Source: Pogostemon cablin
Lineage: Eukaryota; Streptophyta; Magnoliopsida; Lamiales; Lamiaceae
Reading direction: 5' to 3'
DNA: 64,000 nt
Assembly: GCA_023678885.1 (NCBI GenBank)
Contig: CM042962.1
Span: 19,296,336-19,360,335, forward strand
Shown: positions 24,009-35,847 of the stretch, one piece after another
Position numbering within the stretch: position 1 is the stretch's first letter
How the letters are laid out: each line of letters begins with the position of its first letter
Notes under the pieces: generated by a model
Databases searched by the model: none
Seen by the model: only the letters and a program-made list of their open reading frames with translations
Told to the model about the DNA's origin: nothing
Made by a program: the position numbers and the translations under genes

Positions 24009-24960
24009 CCCATCATCATTAAAATATTTTACTAAATGCGACAAAAGTCTTTGATATTAATTGATATAAATACAATCAGTAAAGTGGCACTTCATTATAA
24101 TTTTAAATACCATTCGATGAAGAAACAAATTTTTATTCGATTCTGAATTAAACTAATTTTCTTGAAATGTATTTTAGGCTTTGTTTTAACACAAAATAAC
24201 AATAATCAACAGATAATCTCCTTTATTTATTTAATTTAACATTTTAATTTAATATTTTAAAATCAACGTTTATATTTGAAATCAAATTTTAAATTTAATT
24301 TTGTTTCTCAGTATATACATATATATACATCTATGGCTTTTCATTTTGGGATATATGAAATTTATATTTGCAATCATTTATATCAAAACTTATTTTGAAC
24401 CTGTGGTTAGCACTAATGTGTTGATTACGTTTTCTTATAGTATTTAAATGTTCAAATTAAATGAAATATCAATGAACATCATAAATTAGAATCGCTTTAT
24501 TTAAGGATATACATTGTGATATGCTGCCGTGATAATCATATAAATCATGGTAAGTATATGTAAATCACTGGCATTCCGGGTTGTATTAAAATTACTGTTT
24601 TATGTTTTATAGGTTTGCACTGATTTGTTAATCACTCAAAAGAATGTATATCTATTTGCGTGTATTACTCTAATATAACTTAATATTAATTAGTCTAAAT
24701 ATGGAAAAAATGTGTATAATTTTATCGTTCAACATTACTAGGTCATTTATATTAATTAATTTTCTGGTTGCAAAGACGTGTTTTAGTATTAATCAATCAT
24801 GGTTGATTATATACAAGTCCAATATTACACCAATTATTTATATTGTACTATCATAAACTTTCAAATATAAATACCGCAGTGTTAGGCGCTTAATACTTCA
24901 CCAGTACTGCTCTTATTTTATCTTGAGGCAACCCTTCTTATTCTTATGATTCTTTGAGAT
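24009..24960. other. AT-rich intergenic DNA with a TATA box
   Basis: No coding sequence. TATAAATA at 24866-24873 lies about 100 bp before the ATG of the following relic gene and is the only regulatory word I can support. Confidence 0.45.
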
Positions 24961-24972
24961 GTACTTTCAACA

Positions 24973-26030
24973 ATGGCACCACAGCTTTCATTGATCAAGA
25001 ATTTAGTTAGAAACAGTGCCGAAATTAAAAAAAGGCTTAGATGTGTTCAGTTGTTTCACAGTCCTGCTTATGTAGGCAAACTAGGTTCAACAAATTTAGA
25101 AGATGTTTTCCATGATTCAGAGGTAATTGCAGCTCTGTTTTAATGTAAACAACACATACAATTTGTGTTAACTCTATAATATTTATATTCATTGTTAAAT
25201 TTTTTATTTTGTTATTAATAATGTAGGGAAGCCATGTCCAGATTACTGCATCACCAACAATAAATGGAGATTTGAAAACAAGTTCAGCGAGCATTGTGTG
25301 AACGATATTGATGACGTGGGTGTTGTTGACAACACAGCTGCGTGGAGGATAACGCCCAGTAAACATAGGATAAATTTGCTGAAGACTTTGATTTTGGGGC
25401 AGTGTCTGATATAAATCAGCTTATTGGTAATTCGTCTTTAAATTAAATAAGTACCGTAACTTTTGAGAGTGATTATTTTATTTTATCCATTCATTCATTA
25501 TATTAAGACAATAACATTGTTTTCTTTACTTTGTAGATGTTATTGAAAAGTTGGTAGATTCGGAAAGAAACGTCGATCTTACGGTTAAAAATCAACAAAA
25601 AAAACTTATGGATATATTCATTGAGGACCATGAGTAAATAGTTCCACATGATTTCTTTTATATCTTTTGCCTCTCTCATAATTAAATGAATTGATAAGGA
25701 TTTTCACATGTCTGCATTATATTTTTTTAACGAAACGTTAACTGATTTTTTCAGAGGAAGATCTTTGAAGGCATCTTCGTGGGAGAAAGAATGTGTCGAG
25801 ATGATTTGAGGTTAAAAAAGTAATTCTACTGACAATCCAACAGTAGTGATTCTCCAAATGTTCGGATAAAGAAACAAGATGGTATCTTATTTGAACTAGA
25901 AACAATCTTTTATATAATGACATATATTATTTACAAATGAATAATTCTAATATATTTATGCGATCAGGATCTCGGGAATTCTCGGTGTCCACATCATACA
26001 GTCCACCAAGAATTATATGTTCCGAATAAT
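24973..26030 (+). pseudogene. Replication-protein-A-like (DUF223-type) gene relic
   Basis: Exon 1 (24973-25122) opens with MAPQLSLIKNLVRNSAE and ends at EDVFHDSE with donor GTAATT. Exon 2 (25227-25426) reads GSHVQITASPTI; after a shift it reads FENKFSEHCVNDIDDVGVV and KFAEDFDFGAVSDINQL. Exon 3 (25537-25633) reads DVIEKLVDSERN and KKLMDIFIEDHE. The string 'INQLIDVIEKLV....MDIFIEDHE' is like the second OB-fold of plant RPA1/DUF223 proteins, which bind single-stranded DNA. Exon joins are in phase, but exon 2 needs two frame changes, so the gene is broken. A possible further exon at 25969-26058 is cut by an LTR at 26059. Such genes also ride on Helitrons, but I see no Helitron ends here. Confidence 0.5.
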
Positions 26031-26058
26031 GCCACGCCGTTGCAGAGTACAAGAAAAG

Positions 26059-27004
26059 TGTAAGCAATTAAAATTCACGGTCCAATCAAATGGCGACATG
26101 TGGATTTTTCTTGATTAAATATCAATTTTAATTTATTTTGGAATTTAAATAAATTAATTCCTAAAGTAAATTAATTAATAATTGATAATTAATTTAAGCC
26201 CAATAAATTAAAAGAGGCTTAAATTAAATAAAGTCTGGTCCAAGTCAAGTAAGCCCAAGTCAAATGAGGCTTGACTTAAGTCAAATAAGCTCATACAAAT
26301 TAAATCAGACTCAAGTAAAATAGGACTGATTACAGCTCAAACAAGTGGAGGCTCAAGCCCGCAAAATATGGCCCAAATAGAGTGGACCAATCAGAATGCG
26401 AGTTATTTATGAAGTGTCTTCACCTCTGACCTATATAAAGGGGCCCTCCTCCATTCATTTGAACACACACATTCAAGCACCCGAAGACGACAACGCTCTG
26501 AAGAGATTGAAATACGAGCAACGCTCCTCAAGATCTTCAAGCATCTTCAAGAATCTTCAAACCAAGAATGGTATACGATTCGAGATCAAGGTGCTAAGCC
26601 CCCTAAATCAAGTGTTCTTCATACACTAAGTTCTTCAGTGTTCTTCGAGTCAAGAACAGCATACGACCTGGGATCAAGGTGCTAAGTCCCCAGATCGAGT
26701 GTTTCTCACAACAACCACATTTAATCCAAACAAAAGCTCGATGCCTCTGGACAAATATTATAAAGCTCCAAATTTGAGTTCGGACAAGCTTCAACCGAAG
26801 ATCCGACTCAACAGACACAGTCAGCGCAGTCAACGTAGTCAGCGCAGTTAACGCAACTAGTCAAAGTCAAAGTCTAAATTAATTAGAGAGAAGAATCAGG
26901 GGATAGATAGAGATTATTTCCTAAATTATAAAGTTTAATCCGTCAGGATTATCATTGTAATTCTTTTGTATTTATTTTATTATAAATACAAATTTGTCGT
27001 TACA
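26059..27004 (+). mobile_element. 5' LTR of a pol-less gypsy element
   Basis: It runs from TGTAAGCAATT to GTCGTTACA (946 bp), followed at once by a primer site. It holds a good TATA box (26432-26440). Downstream, a ~70-bp stretch appears twice (around 26560-26620 and 26640-26705, 'gatcaaggtgctaag'). No matching 3' LTR occurs in the window, so the element has lost its far end. Confidence 0.7.
26432..26440 (+). promoter_or_regulatory. TATA box in LTR
   Basis: TATATAAAG in a locally GC-richer setting (GGGGCCCTCC follows). It is placed as expected for the LTR promoter, about 570 bp before the LTR end. Confidence 0.7.
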
Positions 27005-27009
27005 AATTT

Positions 27010-27027
27010 TGGCATGCCCAGTGAGAC
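27010..27027 (+). promoter_or_regulatory. Primer binding site of the gag-only element
   Basis: TGGCATGCCCAGTGAGAC lies six bases after the LTR end. The form TGGCAyGCCCAGTGrGAC is what Tat-type gypsy elements carry. I do not assign the tRNA. Confidence 0.7.
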
Positions 27028-27130
27028 AGTCTCTACCTCTCATCTCTTCTCTCCACAAGCACAAGGAATGACTCCTCTTAGGATCGCGATAAAAAGGTGA
27101 TTTATCTCGAAGCCTTCAGAGCTACAGGCT

Positions 27131-27891
27131 ATGAAGACTCAAATGACGACTCCACTAAAAATTGCGATACAAAGGCCTGCTGCATTAAAGCCTTCAGAGT
27201 TGCAAACTGAAAAGGTTGAAGTAATTACAAGAAGTATTCCCGAAGGCTCCGTAGAGGCAAACCATATGGTGGGGATTACTCACAACAAGTCATTGCATGG
27301 AGACAAGGGTAGTGAAAATGTTTCTGCTTGCTCAACTCCTTATTCAACGCCAAGTTCGCCATTTGCCACAGCTGTAGCTGCAATGATAACAACAAATGCT
27401 ATGACCATTGAGGAATAACTCGCAAGTATGATAAGAGTCATTAAAGGGCTCAACAAGCACATGGAATCTTAAGACGTAAAGATCTCCGTACTTATGAAGA
27501 AAATGGAGAATGCGGAGACAAGTCATGCAAAGGGGAAACAAGTTGAGGATGAACATGAGGAGGAGGACTCAGCTAAACACTATCCATCTGAAACGAATCA
27601 AGTTGAAGAAGATATACAAGTTTTAGCTGACAAAATGCTTCCTATCAACCAACTGAAAAATATCGTGATAGAGACGATAAAAGACAAGTTTGAAGGGAGT
27701 TCCAAATCTTTTGTTGCCTACAAAAAGCCACATATAAAGAGAATTGACAACTTGAAGATGCCAGCTGACTGCCAACCTCCAAGGTTCCAACAATTCGATG
27801 GCAAAGGCAACCCAAGACAGCATGTGGCACACTTCGTCGAGACATGCAATGATGCTGGGACCTCCGGAGATAACTTGGTGATGAGCATTTT
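27131..27891 (+). pseudogene. Gag, N-terminal part, split by the Athila insertion
   Basis: The frame starting at 27131 has one TAA at 27416-27418 and continues in the same frame from 27494. It contains a charged region, then PPRFQQFDGKGNPRQHVAHF and FVETCNDAGTSGDNLV, the start of the retrotransposon gag capsid domain. It is cut at 27891 by the LTR of the Athila element and resumes at 37467. Gag makes the particle of the element. The stop and the insertion make this copy dead. Confidence 0.85.
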
Positions 27892-29519
27892 CTCAACACA
27901 TAAAATAATCCCCAAGTATGAAGGATATCAATTGTAGTCTCGATAGGCGTCCAAGTGATTATCAAACCTAAGGGACATATGATTATCAATTTAATTATAT
28001 TCTAATAAACTAAGACTATGTTGGTAAATTGATTTGTGGTAATTAAGTAACTAAATAACAAGTAATTAAAATAACAAAGAAAATAAACAAGCAATAGAGA
28101 TAATACGACTGTAATCAAGTGAAAATTTTAGTAGTTCTTCGGGTCATCTAGTTTTATTTATTAATTTTCTTTCTGCGTGTTGATGTCCGACTTTGTCTTA
28201 TGGTTTATGGACGCATCACTAAATCATGCAAGTTCACTCTTTAGACACAAGTAAACATGCGTATGACACCTGTGAATATCCTTGGAGCAAGAGATATAAT
28301 TCACCCCCCTTTCTAGGTACTATCAGTATCAATTATTTCCTGTGCACTTAGTACTCTAACCCAATATGATCTCCCTTTTTAGGTACTATGAAGTTATACT
28401 CTTTATCCTACTTATTAACCTGAATATTATTCAATTAACAAGTATTCATATAAGATAGTTCTAATAAAACTTCGGAATCCCTTCACTTAGAATTATAACA
28501 TGTAATCCTGTTCAGCAGTGAATGCACTCAATCAATAACCAAGATATGTATTCAGACTCTACATAACAGTTAATGATGCACTAAATGACTGTGAGTATGA
28601 ATTTAAAAAGCGCAATCTTATATAAAATAAACCACAAGTAGTGTTGTATGGAGTTTACACAAGAAAGACAAACTAACGCATAAAACCTTCATAACCCTAG
28701 AACTACCGAAACGGTTCTAGCCCATGATTGATCTAGGAACAATCATGGTGGTTGGTAGGATCTTACCCATGATCTTGAAAATTACAACATAAATTAAGAA
28801 GCAAAGCAAACTCTAGAAGCGGGTGCCATCGCGACTTTCTCTGCCTTGAATCTTCACTTGGTTCTCACTTGGTTCGACAGACGAACCTCTCTCCACAGCT
28901 CCTTCAGATGGCGGTAGGGTTTCAATGATGAAGTGATGTGTGTGTGTCCTTTTTCTCCTGCGAAAACTCTTCTTTTATACTCATGGAACCTCCTTATGGG
29001 CTTTTGCTTGAGGAACACGTCAAATTTGGTAAAAGAAATCCAGAATTACCATAAATAGAAGCAGCGAGAATCCGTTCGACCACGCCTCAGCTTGTCGAGT
29101 AAGGCCTCCTGGTCGAGCAATGGTCGAGCAAGCCTTCTGTAAGTTTTTTCATATTTTGCTCGACTAAACTTCATCTACTCGACCAAGATGATGCTGGTCG
29201 AGCAACATATCTTGGTCGATCAAGCTCTCTAGATTAATCTGCGTATTTTGCTCGACTTGACCACCTTGTTCGACTAAAGTGATGATGGTCGAACAAGGTC
29301 CTATGGTCGAACGGTCTTCAAAAATTACCTCAAAAATTATGTCTTTCAATTCTGAGTCCTTTTGATCTGTTTTCCTGTACAAACATGCTCAAAAAGCCCT
29401 AGTATCCTCTGATCCGTGGATTTTCCATAAACATACTGATTCATCTCAATAAAAGACTCAATCATACTCAATTTCCATGCAAATCAGAGCCCAAAATACG
29501 TGAATTTACACTCTCATCA
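27892..29519 (-). mobile_element. Athila 3' LTR
   Basis: From TGAGCATTTTCTCAAC to CACTCTCATCA on the plus strand. On the minus strand it is preceded by the purine tract GTTTAGGGGTTT (29520-29531). TCGA hairpin words lie at 29070-29320. It is homologous over its full length to 35848-37463. Confidence 0.9.
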
Positions 29520-29944
29520 AACCCCTAAACTTACATTTTACTCATCCCGAGACAACGAAAATCAAAACAAATCCAGAGAGTGTAATCACGAGATCAAGCA
29601 CAACCTATCCTAACACATATAATTATATCAATTCAAAACATGCCATCCATCATACCTTTCATTCACACAAAAACATCAATCAATCATAATACTTCTATTA
29701 GTGCTAAGTCATCTAACTCACGGATAAGTGTTTACTCTCTCTCTCAAGTGTAAAAGATGTACACTTCATAGTTAGTATCGACACTCAATTTCAATTCATA
29801 TACTCGCATAACCATAAGCTTGATAAGGGTCTCAAAAATCCATCCATAACTATTTCAATACTAGGATCACAAAGGACTTGCATTTAGGTTGTAATGTTGG
29901 CTCTTTGGTAAAGGTAGGAGAATATTGATAAGTAACTAAATTTA

Positions 29945-31010
29945 CTAGTAAAGAAGTACCTTGGAGATTCGCATCTCAGTAAGAACTCTCCAATCTCCTT
30001 TTCCTAAGCAAGTCTCCAAGATCACCTTGTGCTCCATGGTATTCATCAATAAATTGTTGTTGACCCTAACGGAAATGAGATCAACAATCACCAGTGGAAA
30101 TCTGAATGTACTAGGATTCTTCCCTCGGATAAACATCCAAGTATTATCTAGTTGCTCAATCAGCCCCAACCTCACACATGAAGTCAAAATCAAATTTTGA
30201 TCCCCTCGGATAGGCCTATGCCTGCTCAAATCGACTCTATAGTACTTAGCTATCAAGGTGATGAGCCCTCCGATGTTCACACGCTGAAATCCATGGGTAG
30301 TAAACTTGTGAAGCTGTTGGAAGAAGTAAGCCGCTACATTAAAACGGACTCCATGTAGCATGCACTAAAGCACGTACAGCTCCCCCCTTGGAATACAACT
30401 CCCCTCGGACCATGCAAATAGCGTGTTACCCAAAATTCAATCCATATACGCTAACACGGGATTGCGGATGAAAGCAACCTTCGAAGTATTCGAATTATAT
30501 CTCTCTCGCCTCCCCGTAATAGCTCTTCAGAACTCATCCTGCTTGAAATCATCATGCTCCACATCCATCTCATTCTCATAGCCAATCAATTCACTAAACT
30601 CTCGGGCCCACATCGTCTGCTCCTGCCTGCCAATCTGCATCCGAATACCATAAGGAAGGTATCGGTCTATACGCAATATCCTCAACGTGCATAAGACCTC
30701 CGCAGTGATATGAAAATAGGTCTCTCTCTTCATCTCCATGAACTTAGTAATGCCCACGCAACTGAACATCCAACGAATATCATTGATAATGTTCATCTCC
30801 ATCATTGCATGATCATCCTGATACCGCGTCCTATGATCTTTTGCGCTATTGCAGACTACAAATCCTTCTTCTCCTCCCAATTTGCAATTTTGATGCCATA
30901 ATCGGATGGCCTCCTCTTCTCCATCCTTATTTTCTTGACGATCTCACCCAACGAAGGTGACTTAGGTCCCTTCCTCTTAGATGATGAAGCAATCTCTTTT
31001 CCTACAAGAA
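29945..31010 (-). pseudogene. ATHILA-family third ORF downstream of integrase
   Basis: Minus-strand pieces: 30880-30527 (WMFSCVGITKFMEMKRETY, LRILRIDRYLPYGIRMQI, WAREFSELIGYENEMD) and 30361-29945 (FNVAAYFFQQLHKFTTHG, RVNIGGLITLIAKYYRVD). This resembles the Arabidopsis ATHILA ORF-1 family, which lies after integrase in this lineage and whose role is unknown; it has been compared with envelope genes, but no signal or membrane segment is visible here. Stops separate the pieces. Its presence is the strongest reason for naming the lineage Athila. Confidence 0.65.
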
Positions 31011-31189
31011 CAATACTTCAATACAGACCAAAGAGATAGATATACTCATCCTAGCATGAATCCTACTCAAGACTTAAAAACACTCAAATTCGGATGTGGA
31101 AGGGTAGATTAGAGTGTAGGGAAGAATTTGGAAAGAAGACTTACAGGTGGAAATCGGTGCTCGAGAGAAGGTGACGGAAGCATGTCGAA

Positions 31190-31750
31190 CGGAATGAGAA
31201 ACTAACCTTTTAAAACTGACCCCGGACTCCGTTCGACTTGAGAGGATTAGTCGAACAAAGGATGTACGTCGAGCAACCTGGAATCGCCCTTTAAAATTGG
31301 CGTCGTTCGACCTTCGTTCGATCAAATATATTGGTCGAACAAGTGCTAGAAGTCGAGCAACTTACCCAGTCGTGCCCCATGTTCTTCTCTGTCCTGCTCG
31401 ACCTACGTTCGACTTGATGTTTTTAGTCGAGCAACCCATGCTTGGCCGAAAAACACTCTGTAAGTTTTTGCACATTTTGTTCGACCAGTGCTCGACCACG
31501 ACACCTTAGTCGAACAACATGGTCCAGGTCGAACAACCTCTCTTAGGAAGAATTTGCACATTTTGTTTGACTTTTGTTCGAGTTCCCAATTTAGTCGAAC
31601 AACCTTGTCCATGTCGAACAACCCCACTGGAAGAATTATGCATTTCGTTCGACCATTTCTCGATTAAACAGCATGGTCGAACAACTTCTTGGAAGCCGAA
31701 CAACCTCTCGAACTCCATAAACTTCGTACTTTTCTCGTATTTCCCTGCAA
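31190..31750. repeat. TTCGACC / GGTCGAA motif field between integrase and ATHILA ORF
   Basis: At least 15 copies of TCGAC/GTCGA words alternate with AT-rich spacers (for example 31309-31345, 31400-31435, 31478-31535, 31560-31625, 31650-31710). The arrangement is an imperfect ~60-bp repeat. It is the same word type as in the LTRs, but with TTCGA rather than CTCGA forms dominating. Minus-strand open stretches through it are by-products. Confidence 0.7.
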
Positions 31751-31759
31751 CAATTAAAC

Positions 31760-32240
31760 TATAGGACAACATCAAGTATCAAGATAACAATTTCTAAGCT
31801 CGAGAACCTTTTTTAGACTATATAACATCAAGTGTAACTCTGCAACGACACTTAAAAACAAAACACCACTAAACAGTAGGCAAATTGCAAAAAATCGATA
31901 CATCAAAACAGGTTAAAGTTTAATATATCGCAAAATATCAACTCCCCTAGGAAACGTTACAAAGAAAAGATTATACTCACCGTGCTACGATGAGGTAAGT
32001 ATATCACACCCCCCAAACTTAGTAGAAACTATAGTGGCAACTAAGTTTGCAAAGAGATGTAATTTTCGAACAACAAGCACGTCGAATATAAAAATTTCTT
32101 ACTCACACCAATGAAAATAAAGCAATAAAATGGGGGGAAAGCCCCCAACAAGCACTCTTACTTAACGTCGTAGAGTCACGACGATACCAATCTAGTGCAA
32201 GGTATCCTCAAAGACGACACAAGCATCATCCAGGTACTTG
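31760..32240. other. Untranslated region after integrase
   Basis: AT-rich, no coding seen. It carries a polypurine-like run near 32130 (atggggggaaagccccc) that could be a central or duplicate tract, without further support. Confidence 0.35.
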
Positions 32241-32247
32241 TAATGCT

Positions 32248-33548
32248 TCAAACGATGCCCATTCGCCGCGATAATGTCCCCATATTTGTCCATAAGCTCA
32301 AAACTCCCCCTCTGCAGGCTCTATAGATAATGAACTGCCCCGTCCACTTTGATTTCAATTTCCCTGCGAAGAGCTTCAAACGAGAGTTAAAAAGTAATAC
32401 CTCATCACCTTGCTTGAACTCCTTGTATGAGATCTTTGAATCATGCCACTTCTTCATTCTCTCCTTAAATATCTCTGAATTCTTGTAAGCTCGGTTCCTG
32501 AACTCATCTAATTGATTTATATGAGTCATCCTCAACTCCTTTTGATCCTTAAAAGACAAGTTCACACTCCTCAATGCCCAAAAAGTTTTGTGCTGAATTT
32601 CTACGGGTAAGTGGCACGGCTTCCCATAGACAATTTGGTACGGTGACATATCCAACACCGTCTTATATGCAGTCCAGAACCCCCATAAAACATCATGAAG
32701 TTTCATAGCCCAACCCTTTCTATTGGTTCCGACTACCTTTTCCAAAATTTGTTTCACTTGTCGGTTGGAGACTTCAGCTTGCCCATTCGCTTGAGGATGA
32801 TAGGGTGTAGTAACCTTATGCTTAACACCATAATCCTTGAGAACCTTTTCATGAAGCTTATTGACGAAGTGAGTACCTCCATCGCTTACAAGTGCTCTAG
32901 GAACTCCATAGAGGGCAAATATATGTTTCTTTAAGGAATATAAAACAATCCTTGAATCATTCACGCGAGTGGGAATAGCTTCAACCCACTTAGAAACATA
33001 ATCCACTGCTAAAAGGATGTAGAGAAATTCACTAGATGGGGGAAAAGGCCCCATAAAATTGATCCCCATACATCGAAGATTTCAACAACAATGCTCGGCT
33101 GAAGTGGCGTCTCATCTCTCCTACTTATGTTCCCCATTCTTTGACATCTATCGCATGTCGCCTCATAGGTTTCACAATCTTTAATCAAAGTAGACCTATA
33201 AAGAGCAGATTGAAGTACCTTCGCTGCCGTCTTTTGAGCTCCAAAGTGCCCCCCGTTAGGTTGTGCATGGCAAAAATAAAGAACGCTCTTCATCTCCATC
33301 TCGGGCACACACCTACGGACGATAGAATCCGTACATATATTGTAGACGAATGGATCATACCATATAAACGTCTCAACATCCCGCTTGAATTTTGCAAGTT
33401 GATATTGGTTAAGATTTCTTAGAATTTCTCCTACGGCAATGTAATTCACATAATCCGCATACCATAGATCCATCCCTTGGGCAGCCACCACACATGCTCT
33501 TTCCGCTCCTTCAACAAACATTGTCATGATATTCTCATCAGGGAACAT
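32248..33548 (-). pseudogene. Athila integrase
   Basis: Zinc-binding part in 33548-33090: the HHCC spacing is visible as CHAQPNGGHFGAQKTAA and CETYEATCDRC. The core is in 33069-32248: LLAVDYVSKWVEA (first Asp), LVSDGGTHFVN (second Asp), YHPQANGQAEVSNRQ (Glu), followed by YGKPCHLPVE and a basic C-terminal part ending in FKQGDEVLLFNSRLKLFAGKL. Integrase joins the DNA copy into the host genome. All three catalytic acids are present. One frame change between the two parts (around 33040-33070) breaks the protein. No chromodomain follows, as usual in this lineage. Confidence 0.9.
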
Positions 33549-33639
33549 CTCTTCTATGTAATCAAAAAATCATCACAGTGCTCCTTTGTCTCCAACCTTG
33601 ATAGGTGATCCGCTAAAACGTTCTCTATACCTTTCATAT

Positions 33640-34030
33640 CTCGGATCTCCATATTAAACTCTTGCAGAAGAAGGATCAATCTAATGATCCTTAGCTTCGT
33701 TTCCTTCTTCTTCATCAAGTATCAGATCACAGAATGATCCGTATACAGTATAGTCTTCATGCCAACCAAATACTATCGAAACTTATTGAATGCATACACC
33801 GCAGCTAGAAACTCCTTTTCTGTCACCGTGTAGTTCTTTTGTGCAGCATCAAAAGTTTTACTCGCATAGTAAATGGCGCATAAATTCTTATCCCTCAACT
33901 GCCATAGCACCACTCCAAGTGCTAAATCACTTGCATCACACATAAGTACAAATGGCTGAGTCCAATCCAGTGTGATCAAGATAGGTGAAGTAATAAACGC
34001 CTCTTTCAAAACCTGAAAAGCTTTAGACAC
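33640..34030 (-). pseudogene. Athila RNase H fragment
   Basis: The minus strand reads LKEAFITSPILITLDW, LMCDASDLALGVVLWQ and YYASKTFDAAQKNYTVTEKE, the connection and RNase H start of gypsy pol, which removes RNA from the RNA-DNA hybrid. The first Asp of the catalytic set (CDAS) and the Glu of TEKE are present. The C-terminal part beyond 33773 is broken by stops. Confidence 0.85.
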
Positions 34031-34164
34031 TCTTCATCAAAAATAAAAGGAACGTCGTTTTCAAGTAAATAAGATAAGGGCTTGGAGTATTTTGAGATGT
34101 CTTTTATGAATCTTCTTGAAAAACCGGCGGGGAAGCTTCTCAATTGCCATCACTTTTGCTCTAT

Positions 34165-34722
34165 CTACCTGCAATCTCTTGGCCGAAATATGATACTAAG
34201 AACAATACCATCTCTACCCATGAAGTGGCACTTCTCCCAATTCAAAACAAGATTAGTTTCTTGGCTTCTCTTCAAAATAGTATCAAGGTTAGATAAACAA
34301 ATATCAAAGGAGGAACCAAACACAGAAAAATCATCCATAAACACCTCAATGATCTTTTCTATCAAACCGTCAAATATGGCCATCATGCAACGCTGAAAAG
34401 TAGCATGTGCATTACATAATCCAAAAGGCATCTTTATAAAGGCAAAAGTTCCATAAGGGCAAGTGAAAGTAGTCTTTTCTTGATCTTCAAGTGCAATCAT
34501 GATTTTATTATAACCTGAGTACCCATCCAAGATACAATAAAACTCCGGCCTCCTCGGTTGTTGATAATTTCCCAACAGACCATGATTATTGTAGTTCCCC
34601 TGATAATTCCAGTTTCCTTGATTTTGGAACCTCATTCCTTGAATACTTTGACCCATGGCGTAGTTAGCCTCCTCGATTTCCTCTTGGCTAGCTCCTTCAT
34701 AGCCACCATCCTGCTGCATCAT
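34165..34722 (-). pseudogene. In-frame gag to reverse-transcriptase fusion ORF
   Basis: A 185-codon open frame on the minus strand starts as gag C-terminus (MGQSIQGMRFQNQGN, NYQQPRRPEF). At about 34545 it passes without a break into the middle of reverse transcriptase (YCILDGYSGYNKIMIA, MPFGLCNAHATFQRCMM, EVFMDDFSVFGSS). Compared with the gag at 16765-17061 and the RT at 2749-3215, the rest of gag, the protease and the first RT motifs are deleted. The frame is kept across the join. The catalytic MDD is present, but the fingers region is missing, so no polymerase activity is expected. Confidence 0.85.
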
Positions 34723-35731
34723 TGGTACTCTCTGAGATATATCTATAATCTACTTTTGCTGAGACTCGAGTAACTTGTTAATACTAGCCAAGCTAGAGAT
34801 GATCTCATCATCTCTTCCCGACTTCACCATAGTATGCTCAACCTGTGCTACTTTACTAAGAACATAAGTGCCTCTCACTCTATCAGTCGGTCAATCTCTT
34901 GAATTCATCGAAATATTCACGAAGAGCTTCTCGGCCTCTATGGGTGACTTCGTAAGCAATGCTCCATTGGATGAAGCATCAAGTAACACATGAGAATCGT
35001 AATCCAACCCGTTGTAGAATATACTGATGTATTGAGATTTAGATTGCCCATGATGTGGACACTTTCGAAGCATGTCCTTGAATCTGTCCCAAGCTTCATG
35101 AAACTTCTAATTACCATAGATCGCAAATTGATTATTTCTTGCTTCATCTTGAAAACCTTCGAAGGTGGCATGTATTGCTCCAAGAATTTCATTTTCAACT
35201 TCTCCCATGTATCACATTCAGCAGCATTAAGATTGTCGTGCCAATCACTCGCTTTTCATTCAGCAATAACTTAAACAAGATGATCTTCCTCGCATCCTCA
35301 TGAGCTCCTGCATCTTTTTGTGTACTTGCATACCCAATGAACTTATTTAGATATTGCTGAGGATCTTCAAAGGTTCTCCCAGAGAAGGGACTTCTTTCAA
35401 TCATGGTGATAAGAGCAGGGTGTAGATCAAAATTGGCTCCAGCCCCTCTTGCTCCTAACAGCCCCGCATTGCCTCCTCAGTTGTTCTTAAAGACTTCACG
35501 GATGGCAAGTGTATCAGGATTTGCTGCCATATTGACTGCTTCTACTTCAAAGTTAACTTCAGTAGCAGCTTCAATCGTTTGCGAACTCGGCACGTCAACT
35601 TCAACTCCTAAATTAAGAGCCTCAGTTGGGTTTATGTTCTTGTTCTTGTTTTTCTTCTTTTTCTTCCTCGACGATGCTCCAATCTCCGGATTATAAGGCT
35701 CTAATTCACCTGTCTTCGATCTAGTGAGCAT
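34723..35731 (-). pseudogene. Athila gag, N-terminal and capsid part
   Basis: It starts MLTRSKTGELEPYNPEIGAS at 35731 and continues with a Lys/Asn run and an acidic stretch to 35477. It then changes frame several times: IERSPFSGRTFEDPQQYL, MKFLEQYMPPSKVFKMKQE, HHGQSKSQY. The start codon lies about 85 bp inside the primer site, as expected for gag. It is homologous to 17100-18150. Three or more frame changes make it non-functional. Confidence 0.85.
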
Positions 35732-35820
35732 ACACCTAAGAAAAATAAGTGTTAGAAATTAAAGACAAGAATAATATAATCTCAATTAAACTAGAAATAA
35801 TAAGCTAATAATCTATGTCG

Positions 35821-35838
35821 TCTCCGGCAATGGCGCCA
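35821..35838 (-). promoter_or_regulatory. Athila primer binding site
   Basis: The minus strand reads TGGCGCCATTGCCGGAGA, nine bases inside the 5' LTR end. One change from the other copy at 18241-18260; a tRNA-Asp type primer is inferred. Confidence 0.8.
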
Positions 35839-35847
35839 AGAAATTAA

